From Limnoperna fortunei (taxonomy: Eukaryota; Mollusca; Bivalvia; Mytilida; Modiolidae), in assembly GCA_944474755.1 (NCBI GenBank), contig OX104123.1, positions 18,108,275-18,172,274 of the forward strand: a stretch of DNA of 64,000 bases, read 5' to 3'. The translations under genes were made by a program, and so were the position numbers. Positions within the stretch are counted from its first letter, which is position 1, and every line of letters begins with the position of its first letter. Shown piece by piece: positions 35,632 to 46,489 of the stretch. The notes under the pieces are model-generated. The model ran no database searches. It was not told the DNA's origin and was given only the letters and a program-made list of their open reading frames with translations.

Positions 35632-36066
35632 GTAGAGTCTTAGATTTGTGTATTAGATCAAGTATACTCTTGATCATTGTGATGACGGCAAAGACACATT
35701 AAGTCGCCTGGTTACATTCTGACATTTGTTGAATTATCTATCTTCCTTTGAAGAAAAAGAAACAAAAAATTAATCTTAAAGCATAATGAAAAAAGATTCA
35801 AACAATAATTTGTTTCCTATTCAGAATTTTGCAATAGTAATTTTACCCATTCACACATTATTCCATTTATACTTAGTATCGTGAGTACTTTGACTGTTCA
35901 ATATTTAAGTGTGTATATATATTTATCAACTAGGTCAATACCTCAGCTAGTTGACTAGTTAGTTTTTGAAACATTTGAATTATTTAAACTTGCAATATTG
36001 TAAGCGCCTTGCATTGGTCTTGAATAGACGGAACGTCGGACTTAGCATTGATATTTTTAATTGCTT

Positions 36067-36217
36067 TCATGACTCACTGAACCATGAAGACATGTAAATA
36101 TCCCTAAGGACATAATTATTGGATTAAATAATCAACAATAACAAAAGTTTGTTTCAAATCAATTTATTATTTTTTAAAATATCACAAATAAAAATATCCA
36201 AATTCAACACTACCACA
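36067..36217 (-). repeat. 3' LTR, truncated to 151 bp
   Basis: Matches the first 151 bp (element orientation) of the right LTR, 45494-45644, with no difference seen. It starts TGTGGTAGTG next to the polypurine tract. At 36067 it stops in GAGTCATGA, and the following bases do not match the remaining 1025 bp of the right LTR. The end that would hold the polyadenylation signal and the CA terminus is gone. Confidence 0.8.
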
Positions 36218-36219
36218 TA

Positions 36220-36229
36220 CTCCCCCGCC
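36220..36229 (-). other. Polypurine tract
   Basis: Minus strand GGCGGGGGAG directly before the 3' LTR start (two bases apart), in the usual place for plus-strand priming. Confidence 0.75.
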
Positions 36230-36248
36230 ATGGGAAAATGACGTCCCG

Positions 36249-39200
36249 TCATTTATCAAAATGGGTAGGAGCCTTTAAAATCTCTAGAATAGTCTTGGCT
36301 GCCTCACTCTTCATGTCTGAAAATAAATCAGATTGAGCTAAGTTAGCAATACATTCCACCTTCTGCATCCACTCACTGTTCACGGCCGACTTGGACGTCA
36401 CAAAATCACCAGAGGTATACCAAGCTGGTGCTTTTCTTTCTCGAGTAGAACGACGTAGTGGCCTCTCTATACTTGAATCGTCCAGTGAATTTGCTGTCTC
36501 AGGTTGCTCTTCCTGTTGACCATCACTATTCTCCCTGCGCGCATCACTAATGACCGGATCTTCCTGTCTATCATTGTTGACAGTATGGGCGTCCCCATGA
36601 TGATCAGTCATCTCTTTTACAGCTTCTTCTTGCTGTGTCTCCATAACAGCTGGACCAGGTGTTGTTTCAATGACGGTTCTGTCATCGCTTTCCTGTCCTG
36701 TGCTGGTAGGTACAACATAACTAAATTCTGACTCGACATCAGAAGATTCTGAATCCGAATCATCCTTTAGGTTTCTATTCGGTGAGTGTTTGCGTTTGGT
36801 GGTTGGCAGTTTGGTGAACTCTGATGTATCCTTGTCAAAAATAAAACCTATCGGTAACAGTAAATTTCTGTGTAATGTCCTTCGTCTGCCTGTTCCATTC
36901 TCTTTTTGGACAGTATATACTGGTATGTCGCTGTTGTGTTGTCCAATAACCACATATGGTTCTTCTTCCCATTTATCAGCGAGTTTATGAGTGCCATCAA
37001 AAGCAACGATTTTAACCAGTACTCTATCACCAATGGTAATGTTTGCTCCTCGCACTTTGGTGTCGTATCCTTTCTTTTGTTTCTCTCTAGCTTTCTTGGC
37101 AACTTCATCTGCTAGTTGATATGCTTTTATCAAACGTTCTCTAAGTTCCTGGTTGTACTTTGTACTGGGTTGGAAATCCTCTTTCAAACCAAAGGCAACA
37201 TCAATTGGCAATCTAGGATTACGCCCAAACATTAGCGTATGTGGTGATTGGCCAGTTGACTCATGTCTTGTGCAATTATATGCATGTACCAATGGTCCTA
37301 TATACTGTTTCCAATTGGCTTTTTGGTGATTCTCCAATGATCCTAACATATCTAGCAATGTTCTATTAAATCTTTCTGTCATGCCATTTCCACTAGGATG
37401 GTAACAAGTGGTTCTTGATTTTTCCATTCCTGTTAATTTGCAAAGTTCTCTTATGACCTTTCCTTCAAAATTTGCTCCTTTATCAGAATGAAGTCGTTGT
37501 GGTATTCCGTAGTGGACAATGAAGTTATTGAATAGAGCGTCTGCAGTAGTTTTAGCGGTTTGATTTTTCGTCGGAATCGCTTGTGCATATCTGGTGTAGT
37601 GATCTGTTATCACCAGTATATTTTGGTAACCTCCTTTTGATGTTTCAAGTGACAAGTAATCTATAGCAACTAATTCCATCGGATATGTAGTTGTTATGTT
37701 CACTAGTGGTGCTCTTTGGTTTGTTGGTGTTTTGCGTCGTACGCATCGTCCACATTGTTCTATCCAGTGTTCTGTATCTTTATGCATTCCAGGCCAAAAG
37801 AAACGATCTCTCAACATTGACAAAGTACGATCTTTTCCAGGGTGTCCCATATCATTATGAATTGCCTCTAATACTGTTGGAACGTGCACTAGAGGTAAAA
37901 CAAGCTGGTTCCTAATCTCTCCATCTATAACAATCTCTCTGTATAATACTTCATCAATCAGTCTAAGATGACGAAACTGGCGCATAAATGGACTCGGTCC
38001 AACTTCATGAATCTTGGGCTTTATGTTGTTTCTAACATATTCTATCCATGGTTTAATATCTGGATCTAAAGCCTGTACTTGTTTCCAGTCTATTATGTTT
38101 CCTATATTGGTTCCTCTGTTGTCAATGTCATCAACAATTACATCTGGTGTTATCGCTAAACTTTCTACATATGGTGTTGTTATCGTCTTTTTGCATATAG
38201 CTTGTATGGATTCTGTAGGAATACTGCATATGTTATCTTTATCCTCAGTAGGTAAACGGCTTAAGGCATCGGCATCTGCATTAGACTTTCCTGATCTGTA
38301 TTGGATGTCAAAGTTGTAAACTGACAATGAAGCTAACCATCGATGGCCTGTAGCGTCCAATTTTGCAGTTGTTAATACATAGGTAAGAGGATTATTGTCC
38401 GTCATGATGGTAAAACGGGATCCATAAAGGTAATCTTTAAACTTATCCACCACTGCCCATTTCAAAGCCAAGAATTCCCTCTTGTGTGCAGCATAGTTTC
38501 TTTCAGCTTTTGACAAACTCCTACTGGCATAACTGATGACTCTCAGTTCTCCTTGTTGTCGTTGGAGTAACACTGCTCCTAACGCATCTCCTGATGCATC
38601 AGTATGAAGTTCGTATGGTTTAGAACTATCCGCATAGGCAAGAATGGGTGCAGTAACTAATTTTTCCTTCAGCAGTTGAAATGCCTTTTCTTGATCTTCT
38701 CCCCAGTGCCATTGCTTCTTTGTCTTACTTTTCTGTTTCTTCTTTGTAGGGTTAGGCATAAGTTCTGTTAAAGGCTTTGCTATCTTGCTGAACTGGTGAA
38801 TAAATCTACGAAAATATCCAACAAAACCTAAAAATCGGCGGATATCTTCAGGTGTTGATGGTTTTGGCCATGATGTCACAATCTTAGTCTTATCAGTGTC
38901 TACTTCAATTCCTTGTTCAGATACCATATGTCCTACGTATTTGACTTTCCTCTTGAAAAATTCACATTTTCCTGGTGCCAACTTTAAATTTGTCTCTCTT
39001 ATTCTGTCAAATACTAATTTGATGTTCCTCAGATGTTCCTGGTATGATTTACCAAATATAATTATATCGTCTATGAATATGCAGCATATTTTTAAGTTGT
39101 AATCTCCTAGTATCTCTTCCATTAATCTCTGATATGTAGCCGGTGAATTTGTTAAGCCAAAAGGTAATCGATTATACTCATAAAAACCAAGTGGTCCTAC

Positions 39201-40661
39201 TGTAAATGCTGTCCTTTCTTTATGTTCTTCTTTGATTTCTAGTTGATAATATCCAGATTTCATATCCACTACGGAAAAGAATTTACTCCCAGCTAAACAG
39301 TCAAGTAGTTCTTCAATCTTAGGTAAAGCGTAGCTATCCTTCTTTGTCTTGGTGTTAAGTTGACGATAATCCACACATAATCTCATTGATCCATCTTTCT
39401 TCTTCACAAGTACTACATTTGAGGCATATGGTGAATGAGATGGTCTGATGATGTTGTTATTCAGCAACTGTCTAAGATGAGAACGCACTTCATCATACAT
39501 TGCTGGTGGTATACGACGGTATGGTTGCTTAAAAGGCTTATCATCTATGAGATCTATCCTATGCTGAACTCTATCTGTATGGCCTATGTCACTGTATCCT
39601 TTTGAAAAGATATCTTTGTAAGAATTTATAATGTCTTTTCCTTGCTGAAATTCTTCTTCAGTTAAATCACTCTTCTGTATTTCTTTTACTTTATCAGTAA
39701 TTAGTGTATCAGCCTCATCATTACTGTCATTTGGTGTCTCTTCAATGGATACTGGTTGAAGTTCACAAATTATAGCTCTAGGTGGAATTGCTATAGTGCT
39801 GGTTGTAACATTGGAGATCTTGATGGTTATCAAGTTGTTGTTGTTATATCTGTAATGATGTAATGTTGGAGTAATATCCAAGTCCTGTATCTGAGCTGTT
39901 GATGAAAGTAATGTTGATTGAAGCATACATGGTATTGGCTTGTATGGAATCTCTTTTACACAATACCCTTTAATTGTAGTCTCAGTATTGGGTAAGATAG
40001 TAATTTTCTTTAATTCTGCTGATCTAATTAAAGCCAAACGATTTCCACTCTTGATGAGTTGCTTTTCTTGAAGTGCAATGGTTCGGAATGTAAGATACCA
40101 TGGAGTTGTCATTGATGCATTCTGTAAAAATCTCTCTCCGTGCTGTTCCTTAAGTTGACCAATCATGACGTCTAAAATATTTGTTCCTAAAAGAAGTGGT
40201 ACTGTTTGGTTGTACTGGCTGTCAGGTATGACTAATAGTGGATAAATATTATTGATGTTGGTTTTTGGAATGATGATCCTGGCTTCTATAAATCCTAAAT
40301 ATGGTAACTGTGTTCCACCTGCACACTCTATGTTTAGTAGTGCATCTAACTTTTGTAACTTTACTGTATCTGACAATTCCTTCTCATAATAAGACTGTGC
40401 AATAGTTGAAACAGTTGAGCCAGTATCAAGTAATGTTGGTATTCTTATTCCTTCTAAAATACATTCGGTTTCTGCTGGTTTTCCTAAAAGTCCAGGAGGT
40501 ATCCCTTTTACTAAATTATTCCTAATAGTGGGACCTTGTGACGAATTGCTTTTGGCGCCTAGGACTGGCCCCTTGTCATAGGCTTCTTCGAGTTTAAAGG
40601 TCGTCGTTGGTGATCTAGACGCACTCGACATCCTATCTGTAAATGACCATATTGTCCACAA
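36249..40661 (-). CDS. Gypsy pol: protease, reverse transcriptase, RNase H, integrase
   Basis: Uninterrupted frame of 1470 codons. The ATG at 40661 is not the likely start, since translation should enter from gag by a -1 shift at 40598-40592. Residue numbers are from that ATG. The aspartic protease DTG is at about 79-81. RT spans about 380-560, with FIDD at 529-532 and LPFGL near 499. RNase H has HTDASG near 686 and further acidic residues near 729, 755 and 798. Integrase has a zinc site H935/H940/C970/C973 and a catalytic triad D1001, D1060, E1096 with D-58-D-35-E spacing. The C-terminal tail is acidic and ends with an RRSTRERKAPAWY-type motif. No chromodomain was seen. All catalytic residues are present, so this pol may be functional. 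Confidence 0.95.
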   Translation of the reverse strand: MWTIWSFTDRMSSASRSPTTTFKLEEAYDKGPVLGAKSNSSQGPTIRNNLVKGIPPGLLGKPAETECILEGIRIPTLLDTGSTVSTIAQSYYEKELSDTVKLQKLDALLNIECAGGTQLPYLGFIEARIIIPKTNINNIYPLLVIPDSQYNQTVPLLLGTNILDVMIGQLKEQHGERFLQNASMTTPWYLTFRTIALQEKQLIKSGNRLALIRSAELKKITILPNTETTIKGYCVKEIPYKPIPCMLQSTLLSSTAQIQDLDITPTLHHYRYNNNNLITIKISNVTTSTIAIPPRAIICELQPVSIEETPNDSNDEADTLITDKVKEIQKSDLTEEEFQQGKDIINSYKDIFSKGYSDIGHTDRVQHRIDLIDDKPFKQPYRRIPPAMYDEVRSHLRQLLNNNIIRPSHSPYASNVVLVKKKDGSMRLCVDYRQLNTKTKKDSYALPKIEELLDCLAGSKFFSVVDMKSGYYQLEIKEEHKERTAFTVGPLGFYEYNRLPFGLTNSPATYQRLMEEILGDYNLKICCIFIDDIIIFGKSYQEHLRNIKLVFDRIRETNLKLAPGKCEFFKRKVKYVGHMVSEQGIEVDTDKTKIVTSWPKPSTPEDIRRFLGFVGYFRRFIHQFSKIAKPLTELMPNPTKKKQKSKTKKQWHWGEDQEKAFQLLKEKLVTAPILAYADSSKPYELHTDASGDALGAVLLQRQQGELRVISYASRSLSKAERNYAAHKREFLALKWAVVDKFKDYLYGSRFTIMTDNNPLTYVLTTAKLDATGHRWLASLSVYNFDIQYRSGKSNADADALSRLPTEDKDNICSIPTESIQAICKKTITTPYVESLAITPDVIVDDIDNRGTNIGNIIDWKQVQALDPDIKPWIEYVRNNIKPKIHEVGPSPFMRQFRHLRLIDEVLYREIVIDGEIRNQLVLPLVHVPTVLEAIHNDMGHPGKDRTLSMLRDRFFWPGMHKDTEHWIEQCGRCVRRKTPTNQRAPLVNITTTYPMELVAIDYLSLETSKGGYQNILVITDHYTRYAQAIPTKNQTAKTTADALFNNFIVHYGIPQRLHSDKGANFEGKVIRELCKLTGMEKSRTTCYHPSGNGMTERFNRTLLDMLGSLENHQKANWKQYIGPLVHAYNCTRHESTGQSPHTLMFGRNPRLPIDVAFGLKEDFQPSTKYNQELRERLIKAYQLADEVAKKAREKQKKGYDTKVRGANITIGDRVLVKIVAFDGTHKLADKWEEEPYVVIGQHNSDIPVYTVQKENGTGRRRTLHRNLLLPIGFIFDKDTSEFTKLPTTKRKHSPNRNLKDDSDSESSDVESEFSYVVPTSTGQESDDRTVIETTPGPAVMETQQEEAVKEMTDHHGDAHTVNNDRQEDPVISDARRENSDGQQEEQPETANSLDDSSIERPLRRSTRERKAPAWYTSGDFVTSKSAVNSEWMQKVECIANLAQSDLFSDMKSEAAKTILEILKAPTHFDK
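40557..40598 (-). promoter_or_regulatory. -1 ribosomal frameshift signal between gag and pol
   Basis: The slippery heptamer TTTAAAC lies at 40598-40592. It is read in the gag frame as CCT TTA AAC, which is the correct X XXY YYZ register. After an 8-nt spacer, GCCTATGAC (40583-40575) can pair with GTCCTAGGC (40565-40557). That makes a 9-step stem with one mismatch and a 9-nt loop. The pol frame is -1 to gag and is open through the site. The gag stop lies only 33 nt after the heptamer. Confidence 0.85.
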
Positions 40662-41809
40662 CGTCTACACTGGGGTTCGCTCTGTCTAGATTGTTGCAAA
40701 GCTGGTGGTTCCCAGTTGAATATTTGAGCTGTTTTCTCTTGCTGGCTGTATTGGTTATTGCTACGGGGTTGATAGTAATTTCCACGTTTACTGTTGGTAC
40801 CTCTACTATAGCCTCTAGAATGGTATCCTCCTCTACCATATGGTTCATGGTTGCTGTTACTCTCCTTAAAGGAATTCATTTGTTGCGTCAACTGATTAAT
40901 CATCCCTTTCAGCTCCTCATATTTTGCATCAGTATCTGCAGTGACAGCTGATTTTGATGTTCCAAACTTCTGCTTGTTCTGTTTAGATGTATCAGTTTCT
41001 TTTGATGTCATATGGTCTCGCTCTATCTGTCTAAGTGCTACTCTTAAACTATCAAAATCAGGTATAGTATCATATTTATGGCTGCTTATATCTTTCAAGT
41101 CTTGTCTCAAACCAGTCCATAACATGGAATGCAGCATCTGGTCTACTTCTCCTGCATACACTACTCCAAGGTCTTGAGCCTTTCCAATTATGTTCTCTAG
41201 CCTACAGCTCCAGCTAGTAATGTCCTCATCCTCTTTCTGTCTTGCTCCATAAAACTCAGCTAACAGAGATTCTCTCTTGTCAATGTTACCATAGATACTG
41301 TCTAACTTCTGCAAAATCTGTGCAACAGTAGCATCTGGTCCAAGTCTCATCACTGATCTACCAGCCTCTCCTCTCAAAGATGTCCTTATGGATTCCTTAA
41401 TCATCTCCTCTGGATAAAGGTGTTGTTCCAATATACATCTTATGTTGTATCGCCATAAATCATAAGTCAATTCTCCTTTGGCATTCTCCCCAGAAAACCA
41501 TGTAAGTTTGGGTGGATGAGTGATGGGTGGTGTTGATCTTGGTATAGGATGAGAAGAAGGATGTTTGGTTGTAGGTGGGGGTAGCATAAACGTTGGTTCC
41601 TTCTTAATAGCAGATTTGGAGTCCTTTAGCTTAGGTGTGGTATCTTTCAAGTGTCCAGACTTCTTCAACAAATTCATCATCATATCAGCCAACTCAGATG
41701 GTATGTCCTCTCCATCTAATGTTTCCATTTTCTGATATAAATCACCAACGTTCTTTCCCTTAGTTGGACTAATAACTATTTCTTCTAAATCCTGACCTCC
41801 TGAAGCCAT
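40559..41809 (-). CDS. Gypsy gag with zinc knuckle
   Basis: About 416 codons from the ATG at 41809 (MASGGQDLEEIV). The longer frame to 41863 starts with a hydrophobic 18-residue extension that looks like leader sequence. The middle is a helical capsid-like region (TYDLWRYNIRCILEQHLYPE near residue 130, then AGRSVMRLGPDATV). A Gln/Ser/Gly/Arg-rich stretch follows. One nucleocapsid zinc knuckle, CRRCGQYGHLQIGC (CX2CX4HX4C), sits near the end. The frame overlaps pol and ends shortly after the slippery site, the usual retroelement arrangement for a Gag to Gag-Pol ratio. Confidence 0.92.
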   Translation of the reverse strand: MASGGQDLEEIVISPTKGKNVGDLYQKMETLDGEDIPSELADMMMNLLKKSGHLKDTTPKLKDSKSAIKKEPTFMLPPPTTKHPSSHPIPRSTPPITHPPKLTWFSGENAKGELTYDLWRYNIRCILEQHLYPEEMIKESIRTSLRGEAGRSVMRLGPDATVAQILQKLDSIYGNIDKRESLLAEFYGARQKEDEDITSWSCRLENIIGKAQDLGVVYAGEVDQMLHSMLWTGLRQDLKDISSHKYDTIPDFDSLRVALRQIERDHMTSKETDTSKQNKQKFGTSKSAVTADTDAKYEELKGMINQLTQQMNSFKESNSNHEPYGRGGYHSRGYSRGTNSKRGNYYQPRSNNQYSQQEKTAQIFNWEPPALQQSRQSEPQCRRCGQYGHLQIGCRVRLDHQRRPLNSKKPMTRGQS

Positions 41810-41863
41810 AATATGTATAAATCTAAACTGTACAAAACAAAAAAAAATATCTGAAATATTCAA

Positions 41864-44450
41864 AGACCTAGAAAATTTATTTCTTGTAGCTGAAAAAAAA
41901 AATATATAAGCTACAATAAAGAATAAATATCTATAATGAATAGAAAGTAAATCTGAAATATAATGAAGATATATAAAAATAATTAATATTCTGAAAAAAA
42001 AATCAAATATCTACCAAATAAATTAATGTTAAGCTGAAAAAAAAAATTTTAATGAAAAATTTAAACAACAGAAAAAAAATTATAAAGCTGAAATAAATAT
42101 AAAAGTAAGCTACAAAAAAGAATTGTAATATTAATATGACCTGCAAAAGAAATAAATGTGAGAGAAAGATATATTACTAATCTACAAAGAAAGAAAATTA
42201 TCTGTAATAGAAAAAAAATATCTGAAATAGGAATAAATTACCTATAAACAAAAGAAATATCTGAAATAGGAATCAATTACCTATAAACAAAAGAAATACA
42301 ATTAATAAACCTGGGAAAAAATATATAAAGGGAATTAATTTAGTAAGTATATCTAAATAATAACTATGTGAAATTCACAATCTAATAATAAAATTTAAAA
42401 AAAAATGGAAATAAATAAGTATTAAATATCAATAGTTATTATATGACTATGTTGATCTGGGTACTAAAATAAAATAGTCCTTTTCAAAATAATTCAAGTA
42501 TACATCAAGGGAGACAATAAATCTATCACAAAGTTTTATCAATCTGGACTAATCTGTAAAATATAACAATCTATATGTCAATATATTATACAATATTAAT
42601 GTTCACACTATCATATAATAGAAATATGTCAGTTCAGGTAATGTGCTACAAACTAAAAAAAAAATTATATATATATATAAATATATTGATAAATAGACTC
42701 TCAGGACACACTCGAGCTACCTAGGTATCTGCACAACAAAAATTCTTTATGTACTAATCATATATCAAAACACAATATAATAATTATCTAGATATATAAT
42801 ATACAAAATAATTAATCACCTACCTTGATCTGTTACAACTCCACCAGATTCTGTTCCTTCTGTATTCAAAAATATTGCGATTGAGATATGCTGAGCTTTT
42901 ACGTCAACAATCTCTCGTTTTTTTTAAAATATAATTTGGGTTAATATACTAGGTAAGTATGATAGGGCTAAATAATATATATCAACTAAATAGTATACTT
43001 TTTCAAATTATGGATGACAATATGTTGTATTAACTGACTAAGTCGGTATACGTACGCGTATGGGGAAAGGGGGGGGAAAGTAAAGGGTTTCCTGTACAAT
43101 GCCTATATCACCTAAGACCAATGCCAGTGAACCTACACTTTGACTTTCAAGAGTACTGAAGGTACAAATCAACTGAACTAAAGTACAAAGTCAAGAAGTT
43201 TCTAAGAATAAAAAAAAAAAAAATTAAAGTGATGGTATTAGTATTATAGCTACGGGAAGATAACTGGTATAGGTTTGTGAATGTTAGTACAAATGGACTG
43301 TTATAATAGATAACCCTAATATTCACTCACTCAATTCAGTCACTACATAAAAGTTTAAATAATTTGTAACTATTAAATAATTTAAACTTATTAAAAGTTT
43401 TCAGAAAAAAAAAATTTTTTTAAAGAATGATTTCTCTTTTAAATAATTTCACCAATCTCTATTAAAGTTTAAGATTGAATTTTAAATTTTATTTAAAAAA
43501 ATCAAATTTTAATTTTAATTAACTTTTTTTTTAATTAAGTTTAAAGTTTACTTAAATCTTAAATAAAGTCACAATCAATTACATACAATATATCAATCAA
43601 TACACAGATAACACATATACAACCAACATGACAAACACACAATAATTACAACATATAAATACACATTTGACAATACAATATGACACTACATACATCAAAC
43701 CAACAACAAACTAAATTGGTAACATTAATGTACGCAATGTGGGTTTGAGAAAAAAAATCGAAGTGTATGTGTGTATCAATACTAATTAATTTCAAATAAA
43801 TCTGTACTGTTATCACTTCCTAAATAAAAGTGTATGCAATTAACAGAATCTAGCTTCTTTGTTTATAAGACTTCCCAAACAATATCAATTTATGATACTT
43901 TATTTGAATGAGAACTCCTAAACAAATCTATAAAGTCAAACACTGTATTGTTTAGTTTTACTTTAAGTGGGTGTGTCTATTTACTTCCGGTTGACCTTCA
44001 CCTTTAAAGAGGTGTGTCTCAATTGTCAACTTTTATACAAAGTCTATAAAAATATCAATTACATATTTAAAAAATGTTGGAATATTATTATTCCTTAATT
44101 CAAATAATATAACTCTATATCTATTCGCACAGTACTTGTTTACAAGTTTTACAAAATTAATTAATGTTTGTTAAGTACGAGTTTTTTTTTCTAGTTCTTT
44201 TTTTTTTTCTTAATCAATTATGACATCAAACAATTACACATTTCAACGATAAAACAAAACACAGATAAACATATATGCATATATATAAAGTACCTACTAT
44301 GAGCTGATCTTCTGTAAATCTTGTATTCCGAATAAGTAATCCAAACGAGAATAACGGAAATCGCAAACAGCTGTTGCAAAGTTAATGAAGATCCTCACAA
44401 TTAGAATTCACAGTTGAATCGATGAACAATAGTAAACAGTCATAAATACT
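41864..44450 (-). other. Gypsy leader / 5' untranslated region
   Basis: About 2.6 kb between primer site and gag, very AT-rich (many AAATAAATAT and poly-A runs on the plus strand), without an ORF. A leader this long is unusual for Gypsy. It may contain a nested or lost segment, but I see no boundaries. Confidence 0.6.
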
Positions 44451-44465
44451 TCTAGTTGGGCGCCA
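44451..44465 (-). other. Primer-binding site
   Basis: Minus strand TGGCGCCCAACTAGA, three bases (TAA) after the LTR end GGTTACA. It begins with TGG, complementary to the CCA of a tRNA 3' end, and TGGCGCCCAAC is a common retroelement primer site. I do not name the tRNA. Confidence 0.75.
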
Positions 44466-44468
44466 TTA

Positions 44469-45644
44469 TGTAACCGGTAGCTAATTGGCCTTTATTAACA
44501 ACTAACACCTCAGGATTGGGTTCAGTATTTAATATGTCTGCTTATGTCCAAAATTCATAAATATAACATAAATGACCCTAAAATATAAATACAGAACAAT
44601 ATAATATATATTTATAATATCTGTCTATATAATATTTTGACATATTAAAATCTCAATTTTTACTCAATATTACGACAGTAATTTATTTAAAATTCAAAAG
44701 TATTATTTAACATGTAAAGCATTTCACGCAATGACGAGACATAGCAACACGTGCATAGCAAGCTTATTAAAATAACAGGTAATGAACTTATTATTCACAA
44801 TAACACACATAAATACAATTAAACACAAAAACCTACCATGTATTGAGGTACAAAGGTCCTCAGCACAAAATATAATATTACTTCATCAGTACAATCAAGT
44901 AATTCATCAGTTTTGACAAAATCTGTAATAAATAATACGATTATAAATATATTTATTTGATACACATTTTATTTGTACATGTATCTGACTATTCTGAATA
45001 AAACAAATATTCCAAGTCACTTAACTTGAAATGTGCAAAAATGACTATAATTTAATATTTATCAAGTTACAAATAAAATTATATTAAAATAGTTTTATTC
45101 TTGTACTTTTATCAACTTTGTCAATAAATTTAACCAGTTTAGTGATTTTATGTGTTTTTATTATTTTAAATAAACTTATTCACTCAGAAATCTTTCAAAG
45201 TGCACAATTATTCAAAATCTCACATATACATTTATCAGTGTGAAATAAATGTGTTAATTAGTAGAAATAAAACAAACTTACATATCAAGAATCAAGATGT
45301 CCACCAATAATAAAGAGTGAAAAATGTGAGTACAAGACTATTCAAAGTCAAAATCAAATCTGAGGGAACAATAGAATTTTCCCACCAAAAGAAACACATG
45401 ATCACATCAACCAATAGATATTAAAGGATTAGAATTTTCTTTTCCAAAAGAGAAAGATCTAGAGAAATAAAGAAATGCATGTGTGAAAACCTATCATGAC
45501 TCACTGAACCATGAAGACATGTAAATATCCCTAAGGACATAATTATTGGATTAAATAATCAACAATAACAAAAGTTTGTTTCAAATCAATTTATTATTTT
45601 TTAAAATATCACAAATAAAAATATCCAAATTCAACACTACCACA
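44469..45644 (-). repeat. 5' LTR, full length (about 1176 bp)
   Basis: In element orientation it starts TGTGGTAGTG at 45644 and ends GGTTACA at 44469, giving TG...CA. An AATAAA lies at 44496-44491, close to the LTR end. The inner end is fixed by the adjacent primer site, the outer end by the copy of its first 151 bp at 36067-36217. Confidence 0.75.
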
Positions 45645-45795
45645 CACGTGTGGTTTCCAAAGACAATTTTAATGATATCAAATTTAACCAGAAATCAAAA
45701 AGGGAAAATATTGAATTCATCTTGTAGACACAGCAAGACACGAGCTTACAGATGACGGCAATGTACATTTATGATACGAGTCCTTAATTTTGCAG

Positions 45796-46128
45796 GAAAT
45801 TTGGTTCCACTATCGTTTAAACAGATACATGCAAAGATAGACATGAAACAGATGTGGAGGTTTCGAGCAGACACTGGGAAAAAAATTGAACCTGATAAAG
45901 TACTGAAAAGGCTTGTACACTATTGCATTGTAACAGAGGATGAATGTTCTATGCTACGCAAGTTCTTCAGAGAAAACCAAGTATCTTGGGAGCTGATTAT
46001 TGTCTTCATATTCGAGAGGGATTCAGAATCGCTCCGAGGTTTCCTGTTTATCCTATATGAAATGTATCAACATAATATATTGCATAAGTGGAAACCTATT
46101 TCGGATAGAGAAAGTACAATAAAAACAG
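45796..46128 (+). CDS. Exon 7: helical, CARD-like domain
   Basis: Acceptor TTAATTTTGCAG at 45795, donor AAACAG|GTAAAA. Phase 1 on both sides, matching exon 6 across the retrotransposon. It reads NLVPLSFKQIHAKIDMKQMW, then DKVLKRLVHYCIVTEDECSM, then SWELIIVFIFERDSESLRGF and LFILYEMYQHNIL. The pattern of a hydrophobic helix, an I(V)TEDE turn and amphipathic helices ending FL..L resembles CARD-type death-fold domains. That is an inference from pattern, and another small helical domain is possible. HEPN plus a death fold would suggest an innate-immune or cell-death adaptor. Confidence 0.6.
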
Positions 46129-46489
46129 GTAAAACTTATTGGCCTAAATTATTTAATAGCACATATTTATGTCCACAACAAAAACCAAAAACATGTTTGC
46201 AATAGTCTGCTTACATTGAATCATATTATGGACATCGCAAATTTTCTGTTAAGTTCTGTGCCATGATTCACTGAAGTTACGAAGACGAAATGGAGCAATT
46301 TACCTCTGTGCTACCGAATATGCCTTCAGGTAAACATTATATTACCTTTGATTAAATCTCACAAATTGTGTTTTCTGTATAAGTATATAACAAAACGGAT
46401 ACTATTACTATATCAGAAAACATATCAGTGATTTGCAATTTCACAATTTTCACTTTTGTAGTCAAATATGCCGATATATCTGAATCTAT

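Larger units (their letters stand above)
36067..45644 (-). mobile_element. Gypsy-type LTR retrotransposon, minus strand, in intron 6
   Basis: In element order (right to left) it has a 5' LTR at 45644-44469, a primer site at 44465-44451, a long AT-rich leader of about 2.6 kb, gag from 41809, and pol joined by a -1 frameshift to 36249. A polypurine tract at 36229-36220 and a truncated 3' LTR at 36217-36067 follow. There is no env: pol ends about 30 bp before the LTR. Gag and pol have no stops. The 151 bp present in both LTRs appear identical, which argues for a young copy. Pol domain order PR-RT-RNaseH-IN places it in Gypsy (Metaviridae-type). I saw no target duplication, which fits loss of the outer part of the 3' LTR. 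It opposes the host gene in orientation. Confidence 0.9.

Noticed and set aside
36504..41177. Plus-strand ORFs antisense to gag and pol (for example 36504, 37691, 38014, 40643)
   Set aside because: Shadows of the strong minus-strand coding frames; no domains.
36061..45650. Target duplication for the Gypsy element
   Set aside because: Bases outside the two ends (TTTCA or GCTTT on the left, CACGT on the right) do not match under any boundary I tried.
46249..46329. Possible extra exon reading VLCHDSLKLRRRNGAIYLCA
   Set aside because: Good-looking peptide and a donor CAG|GTAAAC, but including it gives phase 2 and a stop at once in the next exon.
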